Origin: Megaustenia siamemsis
Lineage: Eukaryota; Mollusca; Gastropoda; Stylommatophora; Ariophantidae
Assembly: GCA_032433765.1 (NCBI GenBank)
Contig: JAVIAB010000049.1
Span: forward strand, 20,389,279 to 20,453,278
Direction: 5' to 3'
DNA length: 64,000 bases
The position numbers and the translations under genes are program-made. A model generated the notes under the pieces. That model worked only from the letters and a program-made list of their open reading frames with translations, had not been told where the DNA came from and did not search any database. Of the stretch, positions 55,146-64,000 are shown one piece after another (the stretch's first letter is position 1; each line of letters opens with the position of its first letter).

Positions 55146-58120
55146 TGTAGAGAGGCAAGACTATCTATTTCTTTACTGACTTACTTATATACTTAATTTC
55201 TTATTCACCTTTTTGCAAACATACGTACTTACATGTTAATATTCTTACATATCGAATTACTTATTTTTCTAGTTTACCTTCTTACTTACATACATTCATA
55301 CTTACATTCTTACTTATTTTCTTCATTACTTTTTTATTTATTTACTTTATTCATTTATTCTTACTAACTTTGTTATTTTTTTCATGTTCTTACATTCTTA
55401 TTTACTTACTTTCTTACCTTCTCACTTTCTTACTTACCTTCATACTTACTTTCTTTTTGACTTACATACATACATTCCTACTTTCTCACTTTCTTTCTTA
55501 ACTTCATATTTACTTTCTTGTAGACTTATTTACAAACATTCATACTTTCTCACTTTCTTACTTTCTTTCTTATTTACTTTCTTATTGACTTACAAAATTT
55601 CTTACCTTCTCACTTTCTTCCTTACTTTCTTATTTACTTTCATAATTCCGATCTTATTGATTTGCTTATATAACTTTCTTGCCTTCTCACACTCTTACTA
55701 AATTTCTTACTTACTTTAATTCTTACTTACTTTTTACTTACTTTAATTCTTACTTACTTTATTACTTACTTTAATTCTTACTTACTTGTTACTTACTTTA
55801 ATTCTTACTTACTTTATTACTTACTTTAATTTTTACTTACTTTTTACTTACTTTAATTCTTACTTACTTTCTTACTTACTTTAATTCTTACTTACTTTCT
55901 TACTTACTTTAATTTTTACTTACTTTCTTACTTACTTTAATTCTTACTTACTTTCTTACTTACTTTAATTCTTACTTACTTTCTTACTTACTTTAATTCT
56001 TACTTACTTTCTTACTTACTTAATTCTTACTCATGTTCTTATTTACTTTCTTACTCACTTTCTTGCTTACTTTCTTACTTACTTTAATTCTTACTTACTT
56101 GTTTACTTACTTTCTTACTTACTTTAATTCTTACTCACTTTCTTACTTACTTTCTTATTTACTTTAATTCTTACTTACTTTCTTACTTACTTTCTTATTT
56201 ACTTTAATTCTTACTTACTTTCTTACTTACTTTCTTATTTACTTTAATTCTTACTCACTTTCTTACTTACTTTCTTATTTACTTTAATTCTTACTTACTT
56301 TCTTACTTACTTTCTTACTTACTTTAATTCTTACTCACTTTCTTACTTACTTTCTTATTTACTTTAATTCTTACTTACTTTCTTACTTACTTTCTTACTT
56401 ACTTTAATTCTTACTTACTTTCTTACTTACTTTCTTATTTACTTTAATTCTTACTTACTTTCTTACTTACTTTCTTATTTACTTTAATTCTTACTCACTT
56501 TCTTACTTACTTTCTTATTTACTTTAATTCTTACTTACTTTCTTACTTACTTTCTTATTTACTTTAATTCTTACTCACTTTCTTACTTACTTTAATTCTT
56601 ACTTTAATTCTTACTCACTTTCTTGCTTACTTTCTTACTTACTTTAATTCTTACTTTAATTCTTACTCACTTTCTTGCTTACTTTCTTACTTACTTTAAT
56701 TCTTACTTACTTTCTTACTTACTTTAATTCTTACTTTAATTCTTACTCACTTTCTTGCTTACTTTCTTACTTACTTTAATTCTTACTTTAATTCTTACTC
56801 ACTTTCTTACTTACTTTCTTACTTACTTTAATTCTTACTTACTTTCTTACTTACTTTAATTCTTACTTTAATTCTTACTCACTTTCTTACTTACTTTCTT
56901 TAATTCTTACTTTAATTCTTACTCACTTTCTTGCTTACTTTCTTACTTACTTTAATTCTTACTCACTTTCTTACTTACTTTCTTAATTACTTTAATTCTT
57001 ACTTACTTTCTTACTCACTTTTTTACTTACTTTAATTCTTACTTACTTTCTTACTTACTTTAATTCTTACTTACTTTCTTACTCACTTTTTTACTTACTT
57101 TAATTCTTACTTACTTTCTTACTCACTTTCTTACTTACTTTAATTCTTACTTACTTTCTTACTTACTTTCTTAATTACTTTAATTCTTACTCACTTTCTT
57201 ACTTACTTTCTTAATTACTTTAATTCTTACTTACTTTCTTACTCACTTTTTTACTTACTTTAATTCTTACTTACTTTCTTACTTACTTTAATTCTTACTT
57301 TAATTCTTACTCACTTTCTTACTTACTTTCTTTAATTCTTACTTTAATTCTTACTCACTTTCTTGCTTACTTTCTTACTTACTTTAATTCTTACTCACAT
57401 TCTTACTTACTTTCTTACTTACTTTAATTCTTACTCACTTTCTTACTTACTTTCTTACTTACTTTAATTCTTACTCACTTTCTTACTTTCTTTCTTACTT
57501 ACTTTAATTCTTACTCACTTTCTTACTTACTTTCTTACTTACTTTAATTCTTACTCACTTTCTTACTTACTTTTTTACTTACTTTAATTCTTACTTACTT
57601 TCTTACTTACTTTAATTCTTACTTTAATTCTTACTCACTTTCTTACTTACTTTCTTACTTACTTTTTACTTACTTTAATTCTTACTTACTTTCTTACTTA
57701 CTTTAATTCTTACTTTAATTCTTACTCACTTTCTTGCTTACTTTCTTACTTACTTTAATTCTTACTCACTTTCTTACTTACTTTCTTACTTACTTTAATT
57801 CTTACTTACTTTCTTACTTACTTTCTTACTTACTTTTTTACTTACTTTAATTCTTACTTACTTTCTTACTTACTTTAATTCTTACTTTAATTCTTACTTA
57901 CTTTCTTACTTACTTTCTTACTTACTTTAATTCTTACTCACTTTCTTACTTACTTTCTTACTTACTTTAATTCTTACTTACTTTCTTACTTACTTTAATT
58001 CTTACTTACTTTCTTACTTACTTTAATTCTTACTTTAATTCTTACTCACTTTCTTACTTACTTTCTTACTTACTTTAATTCTTACTTACTTTTTTACTTA
58101 ATTTAATTCTTTCTTACTGT
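55146..58120. repeat. (CTTA/CTTT)n array with higher-order units
   Basis: Degenerate to about 55720, then very regular: TTCTTACTTACTTT and TTTAATTCTTACTTACTT combine into roughly 24-, 44- and 60-bp blocks. TTACTCACTTTCTTGCTTAC marks one block type. No long frame because TAA recurs. Confidence 0.96.
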
Positions 58121-58580
58121 ATCTCTCACACATTCGCTCCCTCCCTGACTCAATTTCTTTCATTCTATCCTTCTTTCCTTTTTCTGACTATCGCTCTTTC
58201 TATCCTCCTTATATTACCCAGGAAGCTTTAAAAGTTAATTAGTTTCTTACCCTTTCTATAAATCTAACAAAACTCTCCCGTAACCCACTTCTCGGAAACT
58301 CGGCTTCAGGGAACTACTTCATCAAATTCAGTTAGACAGAACACAACACGGACAGGTGTAAAGCAAACAGGAATCCATCAGTCGGCAGCAGTCCATATTT
58401 TACGTTCAGAACCATCAGCGTGCCGCCATTTTGAACACATGTTGCTTCCTTTCCGATGTATGCCAGACTTAGTTTAACCTTTCCCAGAAACCACTTCCCG
58501 TGACAGCTGTTTAAATATGCGGGGAACATCATCTGGAGAACGTCAACAGCGTGATGGAGTCAGAAGAATCTAGACAGGAA
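58121..58580. other. Single-copy-looking segment with a 66-codon minus frame
   Basis: Minus ORF 58332-58532 has an N-terminal region FLGKVKLSLAYIGKE and a hydrophobic end GFLFALHLSVLCSV. No family recognised. It lies in non-repetitive DNA upstream (minus sense) of the neuroligin-like exon, so a 5' exon is conceivable but unsupported. Confidence 0.25.
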
Positions 58581-58584
58581 ACGA

Positions 58585-58775
58585 CTATTTTTTTTTTTTT
58601 TTTAAAGAATGGATGACATTTTTTTAAAGAATGGATGACATTTTTAAAGAATGGATGACATTTTTTTTAAAGAATGAATGAAATTTTTTTGTTTAAAGAA
58701 TGAATGAATTTTTTTTTGTTAAAGAATGAATGAAATTTTTTTTGTTAAAGAATGAATGAAATTTTTTTTTTCAAA
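58585..58775. repeat. AAAGAATGAATGA-type short array
   Basis: About seven units of AAAGAATGAATGAAA plus variable T-runs; the left units have AATGGATGACA instead. Confidence 0.85.
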
Positions 58776-58832
58776 AAGGCGGAAAAGGTGCTATGGTGAC
58801 GGCTTTACGTCGGTGAGAAACAAAATAAAAGT

Positions 58833-58870
58833 AGAACGACGTTTCGGCTAATTAGGCCTTCAGCTGGAAC
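58833..58870 (-). ncRNA. Hammerhead-like motif, degenerate
   Basis: Minus strand CTGAAGGCCTAATTAGCC then GAAACGTCGTTCT: stem II-like GGC/GCC and GAAAC, but the CUGANGA core lacks two bases. Shared about 80-bp context with 62081 (GGAACARTAAACAA, ACACACAAAAATAT). Confidence 0.3.
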
Positions 58871-58934
58871 AGTAAACAAAGACACACACAAAAATATAAA
58901 GATATACACAGAAATTTAATGAAAAAATAAAAGT

Positions 58935-59170
58935 AAAGGTTCCCTTCACGCCTTGCTAAGCGTATGGGGTATATGGTTTTAGTGACCATATTTTTCTATA
59001 ACCACGACACATTTTTAAGTGATGTGGTCGATATCACGCCAGGCCTTCTTTACTTCCCAGAAAAATCGCTGGTACCCATTTTTAGAGACTGGGTGAATTC
59101 CGGAGCTTTGTCAGACCGAAAAAAAAAAATCAGCCAGGGGATCGAACTCAAACCCTTCTAGCCAGGAAAC
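58935..59170 (-). mobile_element. SINE-1 copy lacking its 5' head
   Basis: Reverse complement has GGGTTTGAGTTCGATCCCCT (box B) and ACTTAAAAATGTGTCGTGGT, and ends CGTGAAGGGAACCTTTAC. Box A is lost. Confidence 0.72.
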
Positions 59171-59384
59171 ATTTCATAGGGCGCTGCAAAATCCATAGTC
59201 AACTATGTCTCTCAGAGGCTAATGTTGTAGTAGCAGTGACCTGGCCTTTTAAAATACGCATTTCAGGTTTATTTTAAGAAAATCATGAACGAAATTGCAC
59301 ATAATGAACGTGAATTTTCAGTTTTGTTTTATCTGGGAGAAATAAAAACAAGAGGGAAGTTTCCCTGTTTCGCTTCTCATATAG
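59171..59384. other. No recognisable feature
   Basis: Single-copy-looking spacer. Confidence 0.4.
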
Positions 59385-60325
59385 TCTTCTATGTTATGGT
59401 TATGTAGTTGTGTGATTACTTGCACATCTAAAGTCTTCTATGTTATGGTTATGCGGTTGTGTAATTACTTTCATATCTAAAGTCTTCTATGTTATGGTTA
59501 TGTAGTTGCGATTACTTGCATATCTAAAGTCAATGATATGGTTATGTAGTTGCGATTACTTGCACATCTAAAGTCTTCTATGTTATGGTTATGTAGTTGC
59601 GATTACTTGCACATCTAAAGTCTTCTATGTTATGGTTATGTAGTTGCGATTACTTGCATATCTAAAGTCTTCTTTCTATGTTATGGTTATGTAGTTGCGA
59701 ATACTTGCATATCAAAAGTCTTCTATGTTATGGTTATATAGTTGCGATTACTTGCATATCAAAAGTCTTCTATGTTATGGTTATGTAGTTGCGAATACTT
59801 GCATATCAAAAGTCTTATGTGTTATAGTTATGTAGTTGCGATTACTTACATATCTAAAGTCTTCTATGTTATGGTTATGTAGTTGCGAATACTTGCATAT
59901 CAAAAGTCTACTATGTTATGGTTATGTGGTTGCGATTACTTACATATCTAAAGTCTTCTATGTTATGGTTATGTAGTTGCGATTACTTGCATATCTAAAG
60001 TCTTATGTGTTATGGTTATGTAGTTGCGGTTACTTACATATCTAAAGTCTTCTATGTTATAGTTATGTAGTTGCGATTACTTGCATATCTAAAGTCTTAT
60101 GTGTTATGGTTATGTAGTTGCGATTACTTGCATATCTAAAGTATTCTATGTTATGGTTTTGTAGTTGCGATTACTTACATATCTAAAGTCTATGATATGG
60201 TTTTGTAGTTGCGATTACTTGCATATCTAAAGTCTTATGTGTTATAGTTATGTAGTTGCGATTACTTGCATATCTAAAATCTTATGTGTTATGGTTATGT
60301 AGTTGCGATTACTTTCATATCTAAT
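59385..60325. repeat. 47-bp minisatellite, about 20 units
   Basis: Unit TCTTCTATGTTATGGTTATG plus TAGTTGCGATTACTTGCATA and TCTAAAG. Variants CTTATGTG, GCGAATACTT and a short form with CAATGATATGG occur. No long frame. Confidence 0.96.
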
Positions 60326-60344
60326 TACATGTGTATTGTGTCTA

Positions 60345-60445
60345 CTCCCGTGTCGCTACCGCGGCTTCTACGATTAGGGGAGACAGCCACTGCTGGCTGT
60401 CGTCAGAGGCGTCAAGGAGATTTGGAATCGTTGCCTGTGCAGCCG
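60345..60445 (+). mobile_element. Element K 5' portion
   Basis: CCCGTGTCGCTACCGCGGCT and GTCGTCAGAGGCGTCAAGGA align with 38585-38680. The 3' part with the GATA tail is missing. Confidence 0.55.
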
Positions 60446-60523
60446 TGGAAGACATGCACGGAGTTACCTTATCAACGGACTTTACCAATGCATTTTTGGA
60501 AATGCTGTGATAAGTGCTGGAGT

Positions 60524-60750
60524 CATCATCATCATGTGTCATACCGATTGGCTGGTGGCTGTTGTGGCCTTCCTTGGCACTGTATATCGTATCAATTCTG
60601 CCGTTGACTGCTTTACATGCCATTACACCAAACTATCGAGTATCTTCTGTCTTTATGTCGCTTGCGATCTCTCTTTCCATGTACTTTGCCAGTTGTAACC
60701 AAGTATTCTAACTTTCTTCTTCTCGTGATGTGCGCGAGAAATATTCCCCA
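60524..60750 (-). mobile_element. LINE C fragment
   Basis: (CAT)n tail at its left, then the CACTGTATATCGTATCAATT block and ACTTTGCCAGTTGTAACCAA, matching 14150-14290. Confidence 0.75.
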
Positions 60751-61060
60751 AGAAGTTAATATGGGGAATTCCAGATTACAATGAAACTGGTCTCATGGAT
60801 ATGACAGGATAAGATAGACTGGATAACTGTGTCTATTGTTCCAGCTCTGGAAATACAGAGCTGCGACGACGTTTTGATTCTGTGTTGTCCCCTCCAGCCC
60901 CCCCCCCTCTTACCGAAAACTGTAACCATATTAAATGTGTTCCCTTTTATTTATTTTCATTGCCTTTTCTGCATCGGTCGCATTCTGACACTTGCCAGTC
61001 GCTTCTTAATCAAACTCGGAAATATCTCTGTTTTTAAAATGAAAATTCGTACACATCTCC
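60751..61060. other. No recognisable feature
   Basis: Single-copy-looking spacer with a C(9) run at about 60899. Confidence 0.4.
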
Positions 61061-61062
61061 AT

Positions 61063-61315
61063 CCGTCCATCCGTCCATCCGTCCATACGTACATACGTAC
61101 ATACGTACATACGTACATACGTACATACGTACATACATACATACATACATACATACATACATACATACATACATACATACATACATACATACATAATCCA
61201 TCCATCCATCCATCCATCCATCCATCCATCCATCCATCCATCCATCCATCCATCCATCCATCCATCCATCCATCCATCCATCCATCCATCCATCCATCCA
61301 TCCATCCATCCATCC

Positions 61316-61365
<50 letters not shown>
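61063..61365. repeat. Compound tetranucleotide array at a LINE 3' tail
   Basis: Blocks read left to right: CCGT/CCAT, (ACGT-type TACG)n 61085-61121, (TACA)n to 61193, (TCCA)n 61197-61316, (TCTA)n 61317-61365. Neighbouring blocks differ by one substitution. The right end is the LINE tail TCTTTC. Confidence 0.95.
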
Positions 61366-61370
<5 letters not shown>

Positions 61371-61560
61371 ATTCGCCCGAAGTATTGTCTATATCTGCAT
61401 TGTCGTTTCCTGTAGTTGTTTGGCCCTTACGAAGCTGAGGGCCCGACGCTGCACCTCCCTTGAGTGTCCGTCACAGGGCGAGTGTTATATCGCTTTGCAG
61501 TTACAGACATACTTCCAACTGGCGTGAGTGCGTGGCATCCTTATTGTTGTAGTGCGCCTT
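61366..61560 (-). mobile_element. 3' end of an RNase H-type LINE
   Basis: Minus strand ends GGAAACGACAATGCAGATAT then AGACAATACTTCGGGCGAAT and GAAAGATAGA, nearly identical to 49040-49090. Further 5' the ORF is decayed ([12 protein letters not shown] then stop). Confidence 0.8.
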
Positions 61561-61829
61561 TTGGCTGGTTACCTCCGACTTCAGCACTTAACCTTGCTAG
61601 AGCAGACTGTGGTATTGCTCGGGTGTAGGAAGGCCTGGCCAGGCTTGGTTTTCAATCCCTGATGACTGTTAAGCCTCATCCCCACGACAAGGAACTGGTC
61701 TTGATTATGATTCGTACACATGAAGCATGGAGGATAGAGCGGACAAAGAAAAGGTTGTGGTAAAGTCATTAGGAAGCATAGAAATGCAGAGCTGTTGTAA
61801 AGCTGATGATAACAATAGAAATTAAAAAA
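61561..61829. other. No recognisable feature
   Basis: Possibly older LINE sequence; no motif. Confidence 0.3.
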
Positions 61830-62062
61830 ACGGGGACTGGTTGGTCTCGAGGCAAGAAGCAGGTTCTCGAAACAGAGAGGTTGTGAGTTCAAATCCCGGC
61901 TGCACCAGTTGGGATTTTATTTGTGATTTCTCTCTGAGGCAACCACCCCTGGTCTCAGCAGCAAGGCATTGCTTGAAACGTCAATTACTCATAGACAGAA
62001 AAAAATATGAGTACCTCTGAAGACGGAGTTATCTGCCTGTGCGGCAAGGGATCCCTGTGCAC
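61830..62062 (+). mobile_element. SINE-2 copy
   Basis: Begins CGGGGACTGGTTGGTCTCGA, box B GAGTTCAAATCCC at 61885-61898, and ends GTTATCTGCCTGTGCGGCAA. Full-length counterpart of 1-219. Confidence 0.7.
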
Positions 62063-62080
62063 AAGGCTACCAGGGACGTA

Positions 62081-62117
62081 GAATGACGTTTCGGCCAATT
62101 AGGCCTTCAGCTTGAAC
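62081..62117 (-). ncRNA. Hammerhead-like motif, degenerate
   Basis: Minus strand CTGAAGGCCTAATTGGCC then GAAACGTCATTC: a perfect GGCC/GGCC stem with GAAAC, but CUGANGA incomplete. A related GCTGAAACGTCAG block is at 62287-62312. Confidence 0.3.
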
Positions 62118-62185
62118 AATAAACAACACAAAAATATACACACAGAAATAGGAACCAGTGTTGGGTGGGGAGTGTTAAACACTCC

Positions 62186-62285
62186 AAGGTATGAAGACAG
62201 CTTTACAAGGGAGGAACACAACACAATACTTAACACACTTCAAGGTATGAAGACAGCTTTACAAGGGAGGAACACAACACAATAC
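62186..62285. repeat. Two-copy direct repeat (about 57 bp)
   Basis: CAAGGTATGAAGACAGCTTT plus ACAAGGGAGGAACACAACAC occurs twice (62187 and 62241). Confidence 0.9.
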
Positions 62286-62454
62286 TGACGTTTCAGCCTG
62301 TTTGCTACCAGCTTTACCGCAGCATCGCAATTATTTGCCTATTCCCTACACACAGAAACACACCAACATCACACTCATGTAACCGTTTCCAGTAATAATA
62401 TATATTTTTAGGACCTATCACATTTACTGTATTTCACAACTGTATCGACAGGCC
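62286..62454. other. Spacer
   Basis: AT-rich, includes the GACGTTTCAGCC motif; no gene. Confidence 0.4.
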
Positions 62455-62855
62455 ATGTCACTTAAACTCCAATCGGTGATTGACCAAACTCCAGTCGGTG
62501 ATTGACCAAACTCCAGTCGGTGATTGACCAAACTCCAGTCGGTGATTGGCCAAATTCCAGTCGGTGATTGACCAAATTCCAGTCGGTGATTGACCAAACT
62601 CCAGACGGAGATTGACCAAACTGCAGTCGGTGATTGACCAAACTCCAGGCGGTGATTGACCAAACTCCAGTTGGTGATTGACCAAACTCCAGTTGGTGAT
62701 TGACCAAACTCCAGTTGGTGATTGATCAAACTCCAGTCGGTGATTGACCAAACTCCAGTCGGTGATTGACCAAACTAGTCGGTGATTGACCAAACTCCAG
62801 TCGGTGATTGACCAAACTCCAGTCGGTGATTGACCAAACTCCAGACCGCAAGTAA
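62455..62855. repeat. 22-bp minisatellite, about 18 units
   Basis: Unit CCAAACTCCAGTCGGTGATT plus GA; variants ATTCCAG, CAGTTGG, GACGGAGA and one 19-bp unit (AACTAGTCGG). Confidence 0.96.
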
Positions 62856-62889
62856 GTGATTTCCGTTTTTTTCAAAAATCTAGCATATT

Positions 62890-63072
62890 CATCATCATCA
62901 AGTACCGGACCTGCTGGCGTAGGTGATCATGTCTCTCCACAACTTTCGATCTCGACAGTTATTTATCATTTCCGTTGCTGACCTTCTGCCAAGCCATTCT
63001 CTTAAGCTGTCTGCTATTTTTTCTCTTTGCTTCCCTCTATCTCTTCGTCCCTCAATTTTGCCAGTTGTTACT
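62890..63072 (-). mobile_element. LINE B C-terminal fragment
   Basis: Minus frame VTTGKIEGRRDRGKQREKIA, DSLREWLGRRSATEMINNCR and LWRDMITYASRSGT with a (CAT)n tail. Broken exactly where LINE D begins. Confidence 0.82.
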
Positions 63073-63158
63073 GTCAGACAGTTCGAGCATCGCAAGAACG
63101 ACAAATGATATAACCACGACACATTTCCGGTACCAGCGAGAAAGAGAAAAGAAGAATG
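63073..63158 (+). mobile_element. LINE D 3' end joined to LINE B
   Basis: GTCAGACAGTTCGAGCATCG to GAGAAAGAGAAAAGAAGAA matches the last 85 bp of the 136-bp LINE D unit. Confidence 0.78.
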
Positions 63159-63311
63159 ACTAAATCTAAATGACAAATGGGACAGTTTTGGAGAGACAGC
63201 AAATTATTTAATGCGTTGAAGAATTCTTCTTTGTAGTCGATCTATCCGATTGGAATAATAAAAACAAGAATAGAAGAGAAGCTGGGCAACATATTCAACA
63301 AATCAAAAAGA
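63159..63311. other. Spacer
   Basis: No feature. Confidence 0.4.
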
Positions 63312-63385
63312 GACTCCAGTGGCATTGTGGCTAGTACACTCGTCACCCGATTTGAGGGTTTTGAGGTTCAGATACCAGTTGATGC
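63312..63385 (+). mobile_element. tRNA-like SINE head (SINE-4)
   Basis: GTGGCATTGTGGCTAGTACA (box A-like TGGCTAGTAC) with box B-like GAGGTTCAGATACC 45 bases on. Single copy in the window. Confidence 0.45.
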
Positions 63386-63506
63386 AACATATTTTATTTC
63401 GACATAAACGGCTCTCGAGTCACAACCACATAGATGGGTAACAAACAAAACAATCAACACGGAAGTGTGTGTCGCAGCTTTACTTAAAGCAAAACAAGAA
63501 AAAAAT

Positions 63507-63535
63507 AACGTTTCGGCCATAGCCTTCGTTAGTAG
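63507..63535 (-). ncRNA. Hammerhead-like motif, one core substitution
   Basis: Minus strand CTAACGAAGGCTATGGCC then GAAACGTT: the CUGANGA core is full-length with G5 changed to A, stem GGC/GCC, then GAAAC. The best-formed of the four. The G5 change should abolish cleavage. Confidence 0.35.
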
Positions 63536-63638
63536 TACAAAACAACTAATAAAGAAACAGCGTTACATAGATTTCAACTTATCTTAATTCATAGCAACAT
63601 CGCCACGCGGTCTTTAGGTAGAAGATAAATGGGCCCTT

Positions 63639-64000
63639 ACACAGGAAGTAGCCGAAACATCCAGCTTTACAGCAGCCCCTCGCGATATGGGGAGCCGAGA
63701 TAGTTCAGTGCTTAGTGAACTGGACTACGAAGGGAAAAAGGGAGGGTTAAATCCCAACCGACGGGGGTCCGGTTCACCCAGCGTTTAATGGGTACAGGAT
63801 TTTTTGCTGAGAAAGTAAAGCGGCACGGGCGTAATACCGACCACATTGTCTCAAAAATCATGTGCCGAAGGTCTGTAAAATTTATGGTCAGTAACACCAT
63901 ATTCCCTATACGGCACTTGGCGTGACGTGGTACTTTATTTTTTGTTAACTTTTTTTTTACACCGGAAGTAGCAAGATCATCGAGTTTTACAGCGGCCCCC
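63639..64000. repeat. Direct repeats (about 40 bp) flanking SINE-1
   Basis: CAGGAAGTAGCCGAAACATC ... TTTACAGCAGCCCC at 63640-63680 and CCGGAAGTAGCAAGATCATC ... TTTACAGCGGCCCC at 63962-64000. Too long and too diverged for a TSD; probably two units of an older tandem repeat that continues off the window. Confidence 0.6.
63687..63943 (+). mobile_element. SINE-1, most complete copy
   Basis: About 255 bp: GGGAGCCGAGATAGTTCAGT (box A with one change), GGTTAAATCCCAACC (box B degraded), core GGTTCACCCAGCGTTTAATG, AAGCGGCACGGGCGTAATAC, GACCACATTGTCTC, end CACTTGGCGTGACGTGGTAC and a T-rich tail. Defines the family length. Confidence 0.85.

Noticed and set aside
59385..60325. CRISPR-like regularity of 47-bp units (also the 43/48-, 50- and 22-bp arrays)
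   Set aside because: Units are contiguous with no unique spacers, in clearly eukaryotic DNA; ordinary minisatellites.

Overview
This is eukaryotic, intron/intergenic-type DNA from an animal with a very repeat-rich genome. There are no bacterial operons. The LINE C-termini, tRNA-derived SINEs and the one host exon look most like a mollusc; I infer mollusc (perhaps a gastropod) with moderate confidence and cannot name the species. Apart from one exon, nearly everything is retroelement debris or tandem repeat. The long open frames across the window are mostly tandem repeats whose unit lacks stop codons.

The one convincing host coding segment is a 150-bp minus-strand exon at 17101-17250 of a neuroligin-like gene, with a good acceptor and donor and phase 1 at both ends. 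No other exon of that gene is recognisable, so the rest of the window is plausibly its introns and flank.

At least nine non-LTR (LINE) families are represented, here labelled A-F, H, J and L. Nearly all copies are 5'-truncated and keep only the RT palm/thumb and C-terminal end. Several have clear target-site duplications (TSDs): 48150/49097 (an intact RNase H domain), 26017/26884 (LINE F inside LINE B), 22614/23351, 33537/33999, and a three-layer nest at 9900-10740. tRNA-derived SINEs with pol III box A/B motifs recur (SINE-1 and SINE-2, plus two further heads). There are also a candidate LTR, a transposase remnant and degenerate hammerhead-like motifs.

Layout: 0-9 kb LINE relics and four large minisatellites; 9-15 kb nested LINEs/SINEs; 15.5-17 kb GGAT higher-order array, then the neuroligin exon; 17-27 kb LINE relics plus GA and GATA/GACA arrays; 27.2-30.2 kb a 20-bp satellite; 30-39 kb LINE relics and 22-, 30-, 4- and 27-bp arrays; 39.7-46.5 kb a 42-bp array, tetranucleotide arrays and 50-/24-bp arrays; 47-51 kb LINE, RNase H and LTR-like sequence; 51.7-58.1 kb two multi-kilobase simple arrays; 58-64 kb SINEs, a 47-bp array and relics.

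The most interesting pattern is that many tandem arrays can be traced to retroelements. Short segments of LINE ORFs (thumb or C-terminus) were amplified into 18-, 36-, 38-, 47- and 74-bp minisatellites, two of them in frame with the flanking LINE ORF. Tetranucleotide 3' tails of LINEs/SINEs (GATA, AACC) lie at the ends of large microsatellites. The window therefore looks like a record of satellite birth from LINE remnants.
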